A stretch of 30,180 nt of DNA, taken from positions 1 through 30,180 of IMG/VR virus record IMGVR_UViG_3300025168_000419. One strand, written 5' to 3'. The notes under the pieces are model-generated. The model worked only from the letters and a program-made list of their open reading frames with translations, was not told the DNA's origin and ran no database searches. The position numbers and the translations under genes were made by a program. Shown here piece by piece: positions 1 to 7,475 of the stretch (positions are counted from its first letter, which is position 1; each line of letters starts with the position of its first letter). The DNA comes from a virus.

Positions 1-189
1 GTCGCGTTGTATATCTCCGATACTTGTGTAGATGTTAGAGCTGTGTTCCAGATTGCAAATTCATCAATATTTGCTCTTATTGCACCTGCATTTGTTGCGT
101 CTTTACCTATGTTAAAGTTTGAAGTAGCTGTAAATGTTGCACCTGAAATAGATGATGTTATAGCTGTTCCATTATCAACATATCCTTTC
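1..189. repeat. Left copy of imperfect terminal direct repeat
   Basis: These bases recur at 29992-30180, a constant offset of 29,991. The copies are identical over positions 1-126, and differ at 127, 177, 183 and 189. Three of the four differences fall in third codon positions of the minus-strand LamG gene; the one at 127 changes Ala338 to Val. The arrangement fits the redundant ends of a circular or circularly permuted genome assembled from a mixed population. A duplicated LamG module is the alternative. Confidence 0.9.
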
Positions 190-1139
190 GCAGTAGTGCC
201 ATCATAAGTAATTACTAAATGATGCCATTGATTTGTAGTAAATGTATTTGGTGGGAAATCTACAGTTCCAGTTCCAGTAGAAGATGTTAAATAAAAAGCT
301 GCAAATTTTGTAGTTGGATTTCTACCAAATTCAAGACCTACACCCCTAAATATGTTTGTAGAATCTCTATTGCCGAACAAACTTTTAAACGCATTTTGCC
401 AATTATATTTAAACCAAACTGAAATAGTAAATTCTGTTGCTCCGCTCATATTTGTTAACAAGCCAGCATCAATGTAATCATCTGTTCCATCGCAGCTTAT
501 ACTGTACACATTTGAAGTACTAGCCAAAGCAATATCTACTGTCTGAGTAGATGTATTTGGACAAACACTTGAACCACTTGAAGTAGTATCATAAGTAATA
601 GTATGACTCGCAACAGTAGAAGCACTTAAATCTATTTCACCAGTAGTTGAATTAATTACTAATCCTGTAGTTCCGCTAAACGTTCCGCCAGTTAAACCTG
701 TTATAGTTGGTGTTGGGTCTGCATCTGTTGGTTCAAAACTACTTGCAGAATAAGCAAAAGCAGCATTATCAAGATTAAGTATTACAACAGTAGCTGTTGC
801 GGTATCTGCATCTGTATCTGTATAAGTAACAACATAAGAACCAGCAGTTGATGTATTAGTATTTATAACACCAGTATTTGTATCAATTATAAGACCAGCA
901 GTAGATGCAAAAGTCCCTGAACCTGTATTATTACTAACTGTTGGCTGTGGTGTGTTTCCACTATCATCACAATAATTATCAGCACTATAAGAAATTGATA
1001 AAGCAATAAGGCCTACAATATCAGTTTGTCCAGCATAACTAGTTTTTTGAGATTCACCCCAATTATTAGTTGCACTACCAGCAGCTTGTCCCCAACCTAT
1101 GTTGTTATTTGCTGCACCTTTCCCCCAAGTATTACTCAT
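1..1139 (-). CDS. LamG-domain tail fibre / receptor-binding protein, N-terminal part (runs off left edge)
   Basis: The gene starts at ATG 1139 and has 379 codons before the window edge. Residues 1-45 carry W-G motifs (NNNIGWGQ, NNWGES), a probable virion-attachment segment. About residues 55-120 and 125-203 are two related beta-rich Ig-like repeats sharing the pattern T-GL-I-TTG-I. From about 210 there is a LamG/concanavalin-like lectin domain, with hallmarks WHHLVITYDG near 305 and IDEFAIWN near 358, so glycan binding at the virion surface is likely. The reading frame continues exactly into 29820-30180 when the ends are joined, predicting about 436 aa. It follows the connector gene by 13 bases at the end of the head operon. 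LamG is clear; the receptor-binding role is inferred from the domain and position. Confidence 0.8.
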   Translation of the reverse strand, partial: MSNTWGKGAANNNIGWGQAAGSATNNWGESQKTSYAGQTDIVGLIALSISYSADNYCDDSGNTPQPTVSNNTGSGTFASTAGLIIDTNTGVINTNTSTAGSYVVTYTDTDADTATATVVILNLDNAAFAYSASSFEPTDADPTPTITGLTGGTFSGTTGLVINSTTGEIDLSASTVASHTITYDTTSSGSSVCPNTSTQTVDIALASTSNVYSISCDGTDDYIDAGLLTNMSGATEFTISVWFKYNWQNAFKSLFGNRDSTNIFRGVGLEFGRNPTTKFAAFYLTSSTGTGTVDFPPNTFTTNQWHHLVITYDGTTAKGYVDNGTAITSSISGATFTATSNFNIGKDATNAGAIRANIDEFAIWNTALTSTQVSEIYNA

Positions 1140-1152
1140 TTCTTTTTATTTT

Positions 1153-1659
1153 TTAAAGTACCCAACCGCCAAAATCTGCAACATCATCTGGATACATATC
1201 CGCTTGTGTATTGCTGAAATATTCTGGAAAATTTGCAGGTGCTATTCCACTTGTCATATAATCAATAAATCTATTTGTGTAAAACTGTGCTGTTGTTCTG
1301 CTTCTTTCAATTAAGCTGTCAACGTGTTCTTTTGTTAATGCTGTGCTATTTTCAGGATTCTTTGTATATATACCACCATTAGCAATATTAACACCAGCAT
1401 AAGGTAAATATTCAACTAAACTCCAGTGTAAAAGCATATCTTTTATATAGTCATTTAGTAAAGATAAATATGGGTCAACTAATGTATTAGCAACAATCTC
1501 TGCTTGTATTTTATTATACAAATCTGTTCCAAGATAATTTTGAATGTGAATATCTTGCGCTTGGTTTATAAATGGTAAGATTTTATCATTATCTATATTA
1601 CCATTAGCAGCAGTAAAAACTGATATATCGTGTCTAGTTACAAATAGTGCTTTACTCAT
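1153..1659 (-). CDS. Putative head-tail connector (DUF6712-like)
   Basis: This 168-aa, mostly alpha-helical protein starts at ATG 1659 and overlaps the end of the portal gene by four bases (ATGA). It has a conserved-looking centre (INQAQDIHIQNYLGTDLYNKI) and a Trp/Pro-rich tail. It resembles the DUF6712-type proteins of Bacteroidota phages that sit next to portal, and its size, helicity and position suit an adaptor of the gp6/gp15 connector class. No catalytic motif is visible. The connector role is inferred from family resemblance and neighbours. Confidence 0.55.
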   Translation of the reverse strand: MSKALFVTRHDISVFTAANGNIDNDKILPFINQAQDIHIQNYLGTDLYNKIQAEIVANTLVDPYLSLLNDYIKDMLLHWSLVEYLPYAGVNIANGGIYTKNPENSTALTKEHVDSLIERSRTTAQFYTNRFIDYMTSGIAPANFPEYFSNTQADMYPDDVADFGGWVL

Positions 1660-3458
1660 TTCTTAAAACCTTTTTCATTCCAATACGCGGCAGTATATCC
1701 AGCATATTTCATATTTTTTGGTGCAATAGATACTTTCTTTGCATTTGTTTGAGGTTTAAAACCTCTTTTAATAGCTTGTGTTGTGCTTATTGCTTCGCCT
1801 AAACTTCTGCCACCTTTTTTAGCATAAAGCTTTCTTGTCCATCTATGGTTACATCTTGCGCCGCCTTTCCATAACCAAATTGAATATGTATCAGAACCTC
1901 CTTTTCCAAAGCCAGCATTAACAGGTTTTTTGCCCATTTCAATAATATCTTCTTTACGATATACTTTTTTAGCAGCTATCATTTTATCGCAAAAATCTCT
2001 TGAACTTTGAGCTGGGTTCGGTGCTGTGTCATACATATATCTAACTAAAAACTCAGTTTCTTTTTCACTTTCTTTTTTTGATTTACCATCTTGTTTGCTA
2101 TCTCTATAAGGTTTTGCACTTCCTGTGCTTGCAAACTCTTTTTTAGTAGTTTTATTTATTTCAGTAACTACAAAATCAAGTTCTTCTTCTAAATCGTAAT
2201 CAACTTCTTCGCTGTGTACAAGTTCATATTCTTGCAATAAATCTTTTTCATTAACACCTAAATCAATCAATTCATCTAAAGCAGTTTTTTTAGCATTAGC
2301 AGCCATTAACTCTAGTTCTGTATTTTCTTCTTCTTCGTCCTTAATTCCTGTTTGTTCTTCAACCGCTTCTTCACCTTCTACATTCTCTAAATCCATAAAC
2401 TCTAACGGTTCAATAGTTTTAAAATAAAGATTTAAACTAATATCATTAACCGATAAAATCGTTTCTAAGCAATCGATTAAAAGGTTTTGGTATGGTTGTA
2501 TAACAACGTTGTTAAAAAGTCGTGAGGCATTCTCTATTTCATCAGCATTAGAAGAAAAACCATTTGCAGAAGATAGCCCAAGTAATAAAGGTGAAGTCAC
2601 TCTGTGAGTTAACATAATCTTTCTTGAACATTCTGTACTTAAATATTCATAATGTTGCGGTGCATTATCAAGTGGTATATTTTCAACGCTTGTTTTGCTT
2701 TCAGCATTATTGTTAAATGCGACAATTACGCGTTCTCCATAACTGCCTGTGAGCTTGTTCATCACATCATTTTTAATAGCTAATTGTTTCTCGCGATCAG
2801 GCACACCATTGTTAAAATTTACAACCTTTGTACCACTGAAGCCATTTTGAGTATCGTTAATTAAATAACAAGCAATTTCATTTTCAAGAGTTGCATAAGC
2901 TGTATTATAATCTGCAGGTGAATAATAATAAAAACCTGTTACATATCTTTTAATAATATAAATTTCATTTTGTGCGCCACTACCGAAAACAGGAAACTTT
3001 TTTAGTTTAGTATTTTTAGTAACTTTTGACCAATCAGCAGAATAAAAATAATTTTTTACTTCACCTTTATCATTCATTTTTTCAGCTCTTAGCGTTTCTC
3101 TTGGAAAATGCGTTATTGCTGATATTTTAGAACCATTATAAGTAATTTGAAAAGAAGCTTCGCCAAGTAATTTTAAATCTTGACAAACATTTCTTAAATC
3201 GTGCGGCTTTATTAAACTTCTCATTTGAGCATATTGCTCTGGTTTTTGCGATGAATCAGTTGCATCTAATCCTTTACCATAAATCTGATTAACAACACTA
3301 TTTATTACAGCATTGTTTGTAGTACTGTCCATATAAGCATTAATTAAACTTTGGTAATAATCATTATTATCACCTATTGAAACCCAGTCCTTGTTTCTTT
3401 CTTCTGTAATTGTTGGCCGCTCGTATTGATTTAATTGTATTAAGTGTAAGTTATCCAT
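1656..3458 (-). CDS. Phage portal protein with C-terminal Cys/His extension
   Basis: About 600 aa. ATG 3458 is preferred over an upstream TTG at 3467; it overlaps the previous gene by eight bases. The first 340 residues or so look like a portal: an N-terminal segment with NNAVINSVVNQIYGKGL, then a helical stem/crown region containing RVTSPLLLGL. The portal would form the dodecameric DNA channel at one capsid vertex. Residues about 370-460 are strongly acidic and low-complexity. The last 140 or so form a separate domain with a conserved-looking FCDKM, KEDI, GFGKGG, SIWLWKGG and C-x-H-x-W pattern, of unknown function. A portal so distant from terminase is unusual. The portal call rests on overall resemblance and on the capsid-module setting. 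Confidence 0.75.
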   Translation of the reverse strand: MDNLHLIQLNQYERPTITEERNKDWVSIGDNNDYYQSLINAYMDSTTNNAVINSVVNQIYGKGLDATDSSQKPEQYAQMRSLIKPHDLRNVCQDLKLLGEASFQITYNGSKISAITHFPRETLRAEKMNDKGEVKNYFYSADWSKVTKNTKLKKFPVFGSGAQNEIYIIKRYVTGFYYYSPADYNTAYATLENEIACYLINDTQNGFSGTKVVNFNNGVPDREKQLAIKNDVMNKLTGSYGERVIVAFNNNAESKTSVENIPLDNAPQHYEYLSTECSRKIMLTHRVTSPLLLGLSSANGFSSNADEIENASRLFNNVVIQPYQNLLIDCLETILSVNDISLNLYFKTIEPLEFMDLENVEGEEAVEEQTGIKDEEEENTELELMAANAKKTALDELIDLGVNEKDLLQEYELVHSEEVDYDLEEELDFVVTEINKTTKKEFASTGSAKPYRDSKQDGKSKKESEKETEFLVRYMYDTAPNPAQSSRDFCDKMIAAKKVYRKEDIIEMGKKPVNAGFGKGGSDTYSIWLWKGGARCNHRWTRKLYAKKGGRSLGEAISTTQAIKRGFKPQTNAKKVSIAPKNMKYAGYTAAYWNEKGFKK

Positions 3459-3804
3459 AATATACAAATTTGTTATCTCCTGTACTTTGTTCTATATAAA
3501 CCCCATTACTGATTGAGTAATCTGATAGCGTTTGATCTGAACAGTACATTTTATCTTTAAAAATTATTGCGTTATCTGTTGTATTCGTGATTGTAATAGT
3601 ATAGTAATTATTTTCAACTAATGCTTGTGTAGTTGAATATTGGTAATAGTAATCCAGTTCAGAAAATGTTGCTGCATTATCTGTTAAAATAACTTTATTT
3701 TGAGCTTCTGACTTTATCACTAATTTATAAGTTTTACTTCCTGAGATAGTTTCTCTTGGTATGAAGTTAATAATTCGTGCGCCACTTGTAGTTAATATTT
3801 GCAT
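3451..3804 (-). CDS. Small beta-rich structural-module protein, function unknown
   Basis: This 117-aa protein is rich in Thr, Tyr and Asn with alternating hydrophobics, suggesting a beta sandwich. No signal peptide, membrane segment or catalytic motif is visible. ATG 3804 lies just after a strong hairpin-T-tract on the same strand, so it is probably expressed by read-through or from an unseen promoter. It overlaps the portal start by eight bases, which suggests translational coupling. Position between the probable tail tube and portal suggests a minor head or neck protein, but nothing in the sequence proves it. Confidence 0.6.
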   Translation of the reverse strand: MQILTTSGARIINFIPRETISGSKTYKLVIKSEAQNKVILTDNAATFSELDYYYQYSTTQALVENNYYTITITNTTDNAIIFKDKMYCSDQTLSDYSISNGVYIEQSTGDNKFVYYG

Positions 3805-3814
3805 ATTTTTAAAT

Positions 3815-3846
3815 AAAAAAAGAGGTGGTTAATCACTCCCACCTCT
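3815..3846 (-). terminator. Rho-independent terminator after the capsid/tube genes
   Basis: On the minus strand AGAGGTGG pairs with CCACCTCT (3839-3846 with 3821-3828), an 8-bp stem with a loop of about 10 nt, followed directly by TTTTTTA. It lies between the 182-aa gene and the 117-aa/portal genes, inside the head module. This would attenuate portal transcription relative to major capsid and tail tube. Confidence 0.85.
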
Positions 3847-3897
3847 CCAATCAAACTATATATTATGAATCACACAATTAATTTAATCGCGTATTTT

Positions 3898-4446
3898 TTA
3901 ACTATTTGTTCCCACAGTAACGGTAACAGTTGCAGAACTCATTCCAGCAAAAGGGTCAGCAGCAGTTCCACCAGCAATAAAGTTAGCTGGTTCAAGCTCT
4001 TGTCCTGTAAGTGTTAAAGTGTAACCGCTCATATCACCGAAAGCAGTACCTGTAGCAATTGTTCCACCAGTAACATCCATTCCGTGTTCTAAACCGCAAA
4101 GCATAAAATTTCCATTTCGGTCTTCTACAGCTATGTGGGGTCTTCCGTATGCCATTAGTTTCAATTCTACGTTATCTTCCTTAGATAATTTAGGTAATCC
4201 TAAAGTTAATGTTTCTTCAAAAAAGGTTGTTCCGTTTTCTCTTGAACTGGTTATTGCAGTTTCAAGTGAATTAGTGCCTTTTAAATCGTATTGAAAGCAA
4301 GTAAATGTTCCAGATAAATCAGTAATTTCATCAGCAGTTTTTGTTACAGTTCCTAAGTCGCCAAAGTCAACGAACCAAGCTCTAACTATACCACCAATTA
4401 CGTCTTTACACGGTACTTTACGTCCTTTTGTTAAATCGCAAGCCAT
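3898..4446 (-). CDS. Probable major tail (tube) protein
   Basis: This 182-aa, beta-rich protein starts at ATG 4446 and begins MACDLTKGRKVPCKD. It continues with segments typical of tube-like beta hairpins: SSRENGTTFFEETLTL near residue 67, GRPHIAVEDRNGNFMLCG near 101 and GYTLTLTGQE near 141. Similar proteins are common next to the capsid gene in Bacteroidota phages. It lies directly downstream of the major capsid gene and upstream of a strong terminator, the layout expected for a high-copy virion protein. Capsid decoration protein is the alternative. Confidence 0.5.
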   Translation of the reverse strand: MACDLTKGRKVPCKDVIGGIVRAWFVDFGDLGTVTKTADEITDLSGTFTCFQYDLKGTNSLETAITSSRENGTTFFEETLTLGLPKLSKEDNVELKLMAYGRPHIAVEDRNGNFMLCGLEHGMDVTGGTIATGTAFGDMSGYTLTLTGQELEPANFIAGGTAADPFAGMSSATVTVTVGTNS

Positions 4447-4464
4447 TTGTTTTTAATTTAAATT

Positions 4465-4486
4465 AAGGGAGCATTACAGCCCCCTT
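4465..4486 (-). other. Hairpin between capsid and tube genes
   Basis: AAGGGAGC and GCCCCCTT form a stem of eight pairs with one mismatch around a 6-nt loop. On the minus strand it is followed by AATTTAAATT rather than a T-tract. It is a poor terminator and more likely an RNA-processing or stability element between two highly expressed genes. Confidence 0.45.
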
Positions 4487-4502
4487 GTTATTATTTTATT
4501 TC

Positions 4503-5429
4503 TTAAGCGTGGTAAAGAACAATATCAGAACCTATTCCGTAATTTACAGCACTTGTATATCTCATTACAACTCTAACGTTCTGACTTCCGTCAAGGTCAG
4601 CCATATCAAGAACTTTAACTTCATTCATATCATTTAGTAAACCAGTACCAAAATATAAGTTACTTCTTTGAGCAGCCATTGCTGTATCGTCATTAAGACC
4701 ATTAGCAACGAATAATTTAACACCATCAAAAGAAAGTGCGCCATCACCGTACCACATATGAGATTGTGCATTAACACCACTATTAGTAGCAGCGAATCCA
4801 CCTAAAGCTCTTACGTAAGCTCTTGCAATGTTTTGTGAAATGTAAATATGTACATCTTCTTTACCATAAAGAGCAGCTGGAATTGAATCAACAATTTCTC
4901 CTAATTGTGCAACAACATTTGCAGCAGTGACAGCAGCGTGGTTTGGTGCATCAATTACATCAGCATCAGCTAAAGCTAAAGTTACAAGGCCATCAAATTC
5001 GCCAGCGTTAGCATTAGCACCTTCCCAAATATTTTTTTCAGTTTTTTCAGCTACTAAACCAGCTACGTGGCCAATAATGAAATCTGAAAATTTTGGTGGT
5101 AAGTTATCAAAAGCAGAAATTCCCATTTGAACAGCTTCCCAATCCGACTGGAAATCTTGCTTGCAAAATTGTAAGTTTACTTGAAATTCCTCTGGTTGTA
5201 GTAATCTTTCAGTTAAAGTTACAGTTGCAGTTGCATCAAAATCACAAGAAGCGTTTTTAATTACATTTGCATCAGTAGCAACTTTTTTCATTGTAGATTT
5301 ATACTTGATATTTGGCATTACTTCAATGCCTCCTTTATCAATAGTGTTTGCAGAAAGTAAAGCACTAGAAATGTATTTTCCAGCAAACTCTCCAGCATAC
5401 GTTGTAGTTATGTTAGTGGTTGTAGCCAT
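4503..5429 (-). CDS. Major capsid protein (HK97-fold candidate)
   Basis: This 308-aa protein starts at ATG 5429, eleven bases after the scaffold-like gene. It has a flexible Thr-rich N-terminus (MATTTNITTTYAGEFAG), an extended acidic/beta region with LTERLLQPEEFQVNLQFCK near residue 74, and a helical spine including HIYISQNIARAYVRALGG. It ends with YTSAVNYGIGSDIVLYHA. Length and arrangement suit an HK97-like capsid subunit. Gene order protease, scaffold, capsid is the classical order and supports the call. No separate cleavable delta domain is obvious, in keeping with the distinct upstream scaffold gene. Confidence 0.75.
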   Translation of the reverse strand: MATTTNITTTYAGEFAGKYISSALLSANTIDKGGIEVMPNIKYKSTMKKVATDANVIKNASCDFDATATVTLTERLLQPEEFQVNLQFCKQDFQSDWEAVQMGISAFDNLPPKFSDFIIGHVAGLVAEKTEKNIWEGANANAGEFDGLVTLALADADVIDAPNHAAVTAANVVAQLGEIVDSIPAALYGKEDVHIYISQNIARAYVRALGGFAATNSGVNAQSHMWYGDGALSFDGVKLFVANGLNDDTAMAAQRSNLYFGTGLLNDMNEVKVLDMADLDGSQNVRVVMRYTSAVNYGIGSDIVLYHA

Positions 5430-5439
5430 TTTTTATTTA

Positions 5440-6024
5440 TTAATTATTGTTAAAAATTTTATCAAAAACCCTGTCTCTAGTTGTTTTTACTCTATTAGCT
5501 GATATTTTAAAATTTATTTTATTATCAACTATAGCTTCAGGATTATGTTTTACAGGTTCAGGAGCAACAGCAGAAAGTTCTTCTTTTGTTTCTTCAATTA
5601 CTTCTTCCTTCATTTCTTCTTTGTCACCAAGTTTTTCTTCAATCATTGCTTTGATTTCATCAACAGCAACTGCAAATTCTTCTTTAGTAACGTATTTCAT
5701 TTCTTCTTTTTCTTCTTCTTTTAAGTCAGTTTCTTCTTCTTCAACTGCTTCTTCTTCTTCAGCAGCTTCTTTAATACTGTCAATCAAACCTTCTTCTGTA
5801 ACAACTAAAATTTTGCCTTCTTCTAATTCATATTCACCAACAGGTAAAGCAACTTGCTCATCATCTGTTTTTATAAATATAGATTCACCAGCTTCAAAAG
5901 ATTCTGCAACAAGTACAGTACCATTTTCTAAAACCATTTCAGCCATTTCAATTTTATTTTCAGAAAGTTCAACTTTTTCACCAACAATATTTTTTATTTT
6001 GTTTAGTATGTCGTTTGCTTTCAT
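5440..6024 (-). CDS. Putative capsid scaffolding protein
   Basis: This 194-aa protein is highly charged. Residues about 1-90 look like a small folded domain (MVLENGTVLVAESFEAGESIF). Residues 85-155 are almost continuous Glu/Lys-rich coiled-coil sequence, followed by a basic C-terminus (NRVKTTRDRVFDKIF). A long acidic helix with a basic capsid-binding tail is typical of scaffolds that guide procapsid assembly and are then removed. It sits between the protease and capsid genes. A TATAAC-N16-CGTTTATA element ends 17 bases before its ATG. The strong Glu bias creates a long spurious Ser-rich frame on the opposite strand. Confidence 0.6.
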   Translation of the reverse strand: MKANDILNKIKNIVGEKVELSENKIEMAEMVLENGTVLVAESFEAGESIFIKTDDEQVALPVGEYELEEGKILVVTEEGLIDSIKEAAEEEEAVEEEETDLKEEEKEEMKYVTKEEFAVAVDEIKAMIEEKLGDKEEMKEEVIEETKEELSAVAPEPVKHNPEAIVDNKINFKISANRVKTTRDRVFDKIFNNN

Positions 6025-6040
6025 AATTTGAGTATATACC

Positions 6041-6070
6041 TATAAACGTTTGAAAAGCTTTACTGTTATA
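6041..6070 (-). promoter_or_regulatory. Putative phage late promoter/operator, head-operon copy
   Basis: The minus strand reads TATAAC, then 16 bases, then CGTTTATA. It lies in the only sizeable gap of the head module, directly before the scaffold gene (ATG 6024). Copies with the same two boxes and the same 16-bp spacing are at 15767-15796 and 18632-18661. The boxes are also an imperfect inverted repeat of each other, so a dimeric-protein operator is possible. Confidence 0.6.
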
Positions 6071-6089
6071 TTTTTTTGCAACTTTTTTT

Positions 6090-6245
6090 TTAAGATGGTG
6101 TTTTTGTTATGTTTCCAATACCTTGAGCTTGCAAACTTCCATCACAACATTTACTGCTGTATCTTTTACCATCTGGACAAATACAACCGCGCTTACTATT
6201 TTTAGGCGATGTATTACTTGGTGTTTTAAATTTTTTACTTTTCAT
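6090..6245 (-). CDS. 51-aa Cys-motif protein, function unknown
   Basis: ATG 6245 lies one base after the protease stop codon. The basic N-terminus (MKSKKFKTPSNTSPKNSKRG) is followed by a compact Cys cluster: C21-x-C23-PDGKRY-x3-C33-C34-DGSLQAQGIG. Four Cys residues so close together suggest a small zinc- or disulfide-stabilised knuckle. I recall similar CPDG...CCDGSL peptides in flavobacterial phages, but no function. Its place between protease and scaffold hints at a capsid-assembly role. Confidence 0.65.
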   Translation of the reverse strand: MKSKKFKTPSNTSPKNSKRGCICPDGKRYSSKCCDGSLQAQGIGNITKTPS

Positions 6246-6246
6246 A

Positions 6247-7464
6247 TTATTTCTTTTTAACGCAATTAGGTCTTTTTTTTCCGTTTATAGTTTGCCAACC
6301 CTTTTGTTCATATCCATCCCAGCAAGGAGATTTAGTTTTTTTAGCATCAATTATATGTTTTTCGCAAGGCATATACCATTCTTTATCTTCAAACTCGTGT
6401 ATATGAAAACCTTTACAACCTATATTTTTAGCCATCTGTTCTGCTTTTTCTCGCGTGCTATAAGCTAACCTATCATCAATTATTGCAAAGGTTTCATCAA
6501 CTACCATAGAAGAAAGATCAATTTCACCAAGTTCTTTTAACTTACTTCCTGACCATTTTAAACCAGCTTTACCACCCCACAATAAATAACTAATAGTACC
6601 ACACGCTTCTTTATCTCCTTCATCATAATACTCTTGCGCTCTTGATAAATAAGAATACATTCTTTTTAAAGTTGATAAACTAATATTTTCTTTTTGTGCT
6701 AATTGCTGCGCTCTTATTTTACCAACTTGAGTTGCGCATTTATTATTAACTTTTTCATTTAGTTCTATACCTTTTTTAGCATTATTACTAACAGCTTGCG
6801 GGTAATCGTTATAAGTTTCTAATTCTGTTCTTTTACCTGAATTAGTTCTTTTATCTTTTTTAATTAATGCTTTTATATTACTTAGCATAAATTCAGCTTC
6901 TTCTTCTTCAATAGCTGCTAACTCTGCTTTTAAATCTTCATTTCTTACTTGTGCTTTGTCAGCAAAAAACCCTTCAATGCTAAAGCCCTTTACTTTACCA
7001 GTTTTCACATAATCGTTCCATACTTCATCATTTTCAACTTTCATTGAAATCATCCAAGTACCGTTCGGTACATTTAACCCGTACTTCTTAGATTTATCCA
7101 TTTCAGTATCTTCAACAATCCACGATTCAACAACAGTTAAATTGTTAATTTCCATTTCGTGTTCTAAGGTTGCATTGTTCTGCATACTGTTTTGAAAGAA
7201 CAATTCACTTGCTCTCCTTACTGTTTTTTGTGAAAAGTAAACGTAAAAAGTATTATCTCCATTCTTTCTAAATATTGGTTTGTTAGGTATTAAAGCTGCT
7301 CCCATTAACAGTCGCTTTTCATCATCTATTTTTGCCAATTTTATTTCCTGTTCTGATAGTGTTACAAAGTCAGATTCTATTGCTGGCATCTCAACAATGC
7401 TCACAGCTTCGATTCCAGTTAACCCTTCACTATCCTCATCTAGTATTAATTCTATTATATCCAT
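6247..7464 (-). CDS. XkdF-like prohead protease with two C-terminal modules
   Basis: This 405-aa protein starts at ATG 7464. Residues about 1-175 match the XkdF-type phage serine-protease domain: LLMGAALIPNKPIFR, a HEMEINNLTVVESWIVED segment near residue 101, VPNGTWMISMKV, and GKVKGFSIEGFF near 157. It probably processes scaffold and capsid during head maturation. Residues about 205-315 form a helical module (ETYNDYPQAVSNNAKKG, LKRMYSYLSRAQEYYDEGD, ISYLLWGGKAGLKW) known from other Bacteroidota phage proteases. The end, PCWDGYEQKGWQTINGKKRP then NCVKKK, is a short conserved tail. Catalytic His/Ser assignment is my inference. It directly precedes the scaffold and capsid genes. Confidence 0.7.
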   Translation of the reverse strand: MDIIELILDEDSEGLTGIEAVSIVEMPAIESDFVTLSEQEIKLAKIDDEKRLLMGAALIPNKPIFRKNGDNTFYVYFSQKTVRRASELFFQNSMQNNATLEHEMEINNLTVVESWIVEDTEMDKSKKYGLNVPNGTWMISMKVENDEVWNDYVKTGKVKGFSIEGFFADKAQVRNEDLKAELAAIEEEEAEFMLSNIKALIKKDKRTNSGKRTELETYNDYPQAVSNNAKKGIELNEKVNNKCATQVGKIRAQQLAQKENISLSTLKRMYSYLSRAQEYYDEGDKEACGTISYLLWGGKAGLKWSGSKLKELGEIDLSSMVVDETFAIIDDRLAYSTREKAEQMAKNIGCKGFHIHEFEDKEWYMPCEKHIIDAKKTKSPCWDGYEQKGWQTINGKKRPNCVKKK

Positions 7465-7475
7465 TATTTTTTATT

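Noticed and set aside
5447-6031. Long Ser-rich plus-strand frame (194 codons)
   Set aside because: It is the mirror of the Glu/Lys-rich scaffold-like gene; antisense of GAA/GAG codons gives Ser/Phe strings. It has no coupled neighbours.
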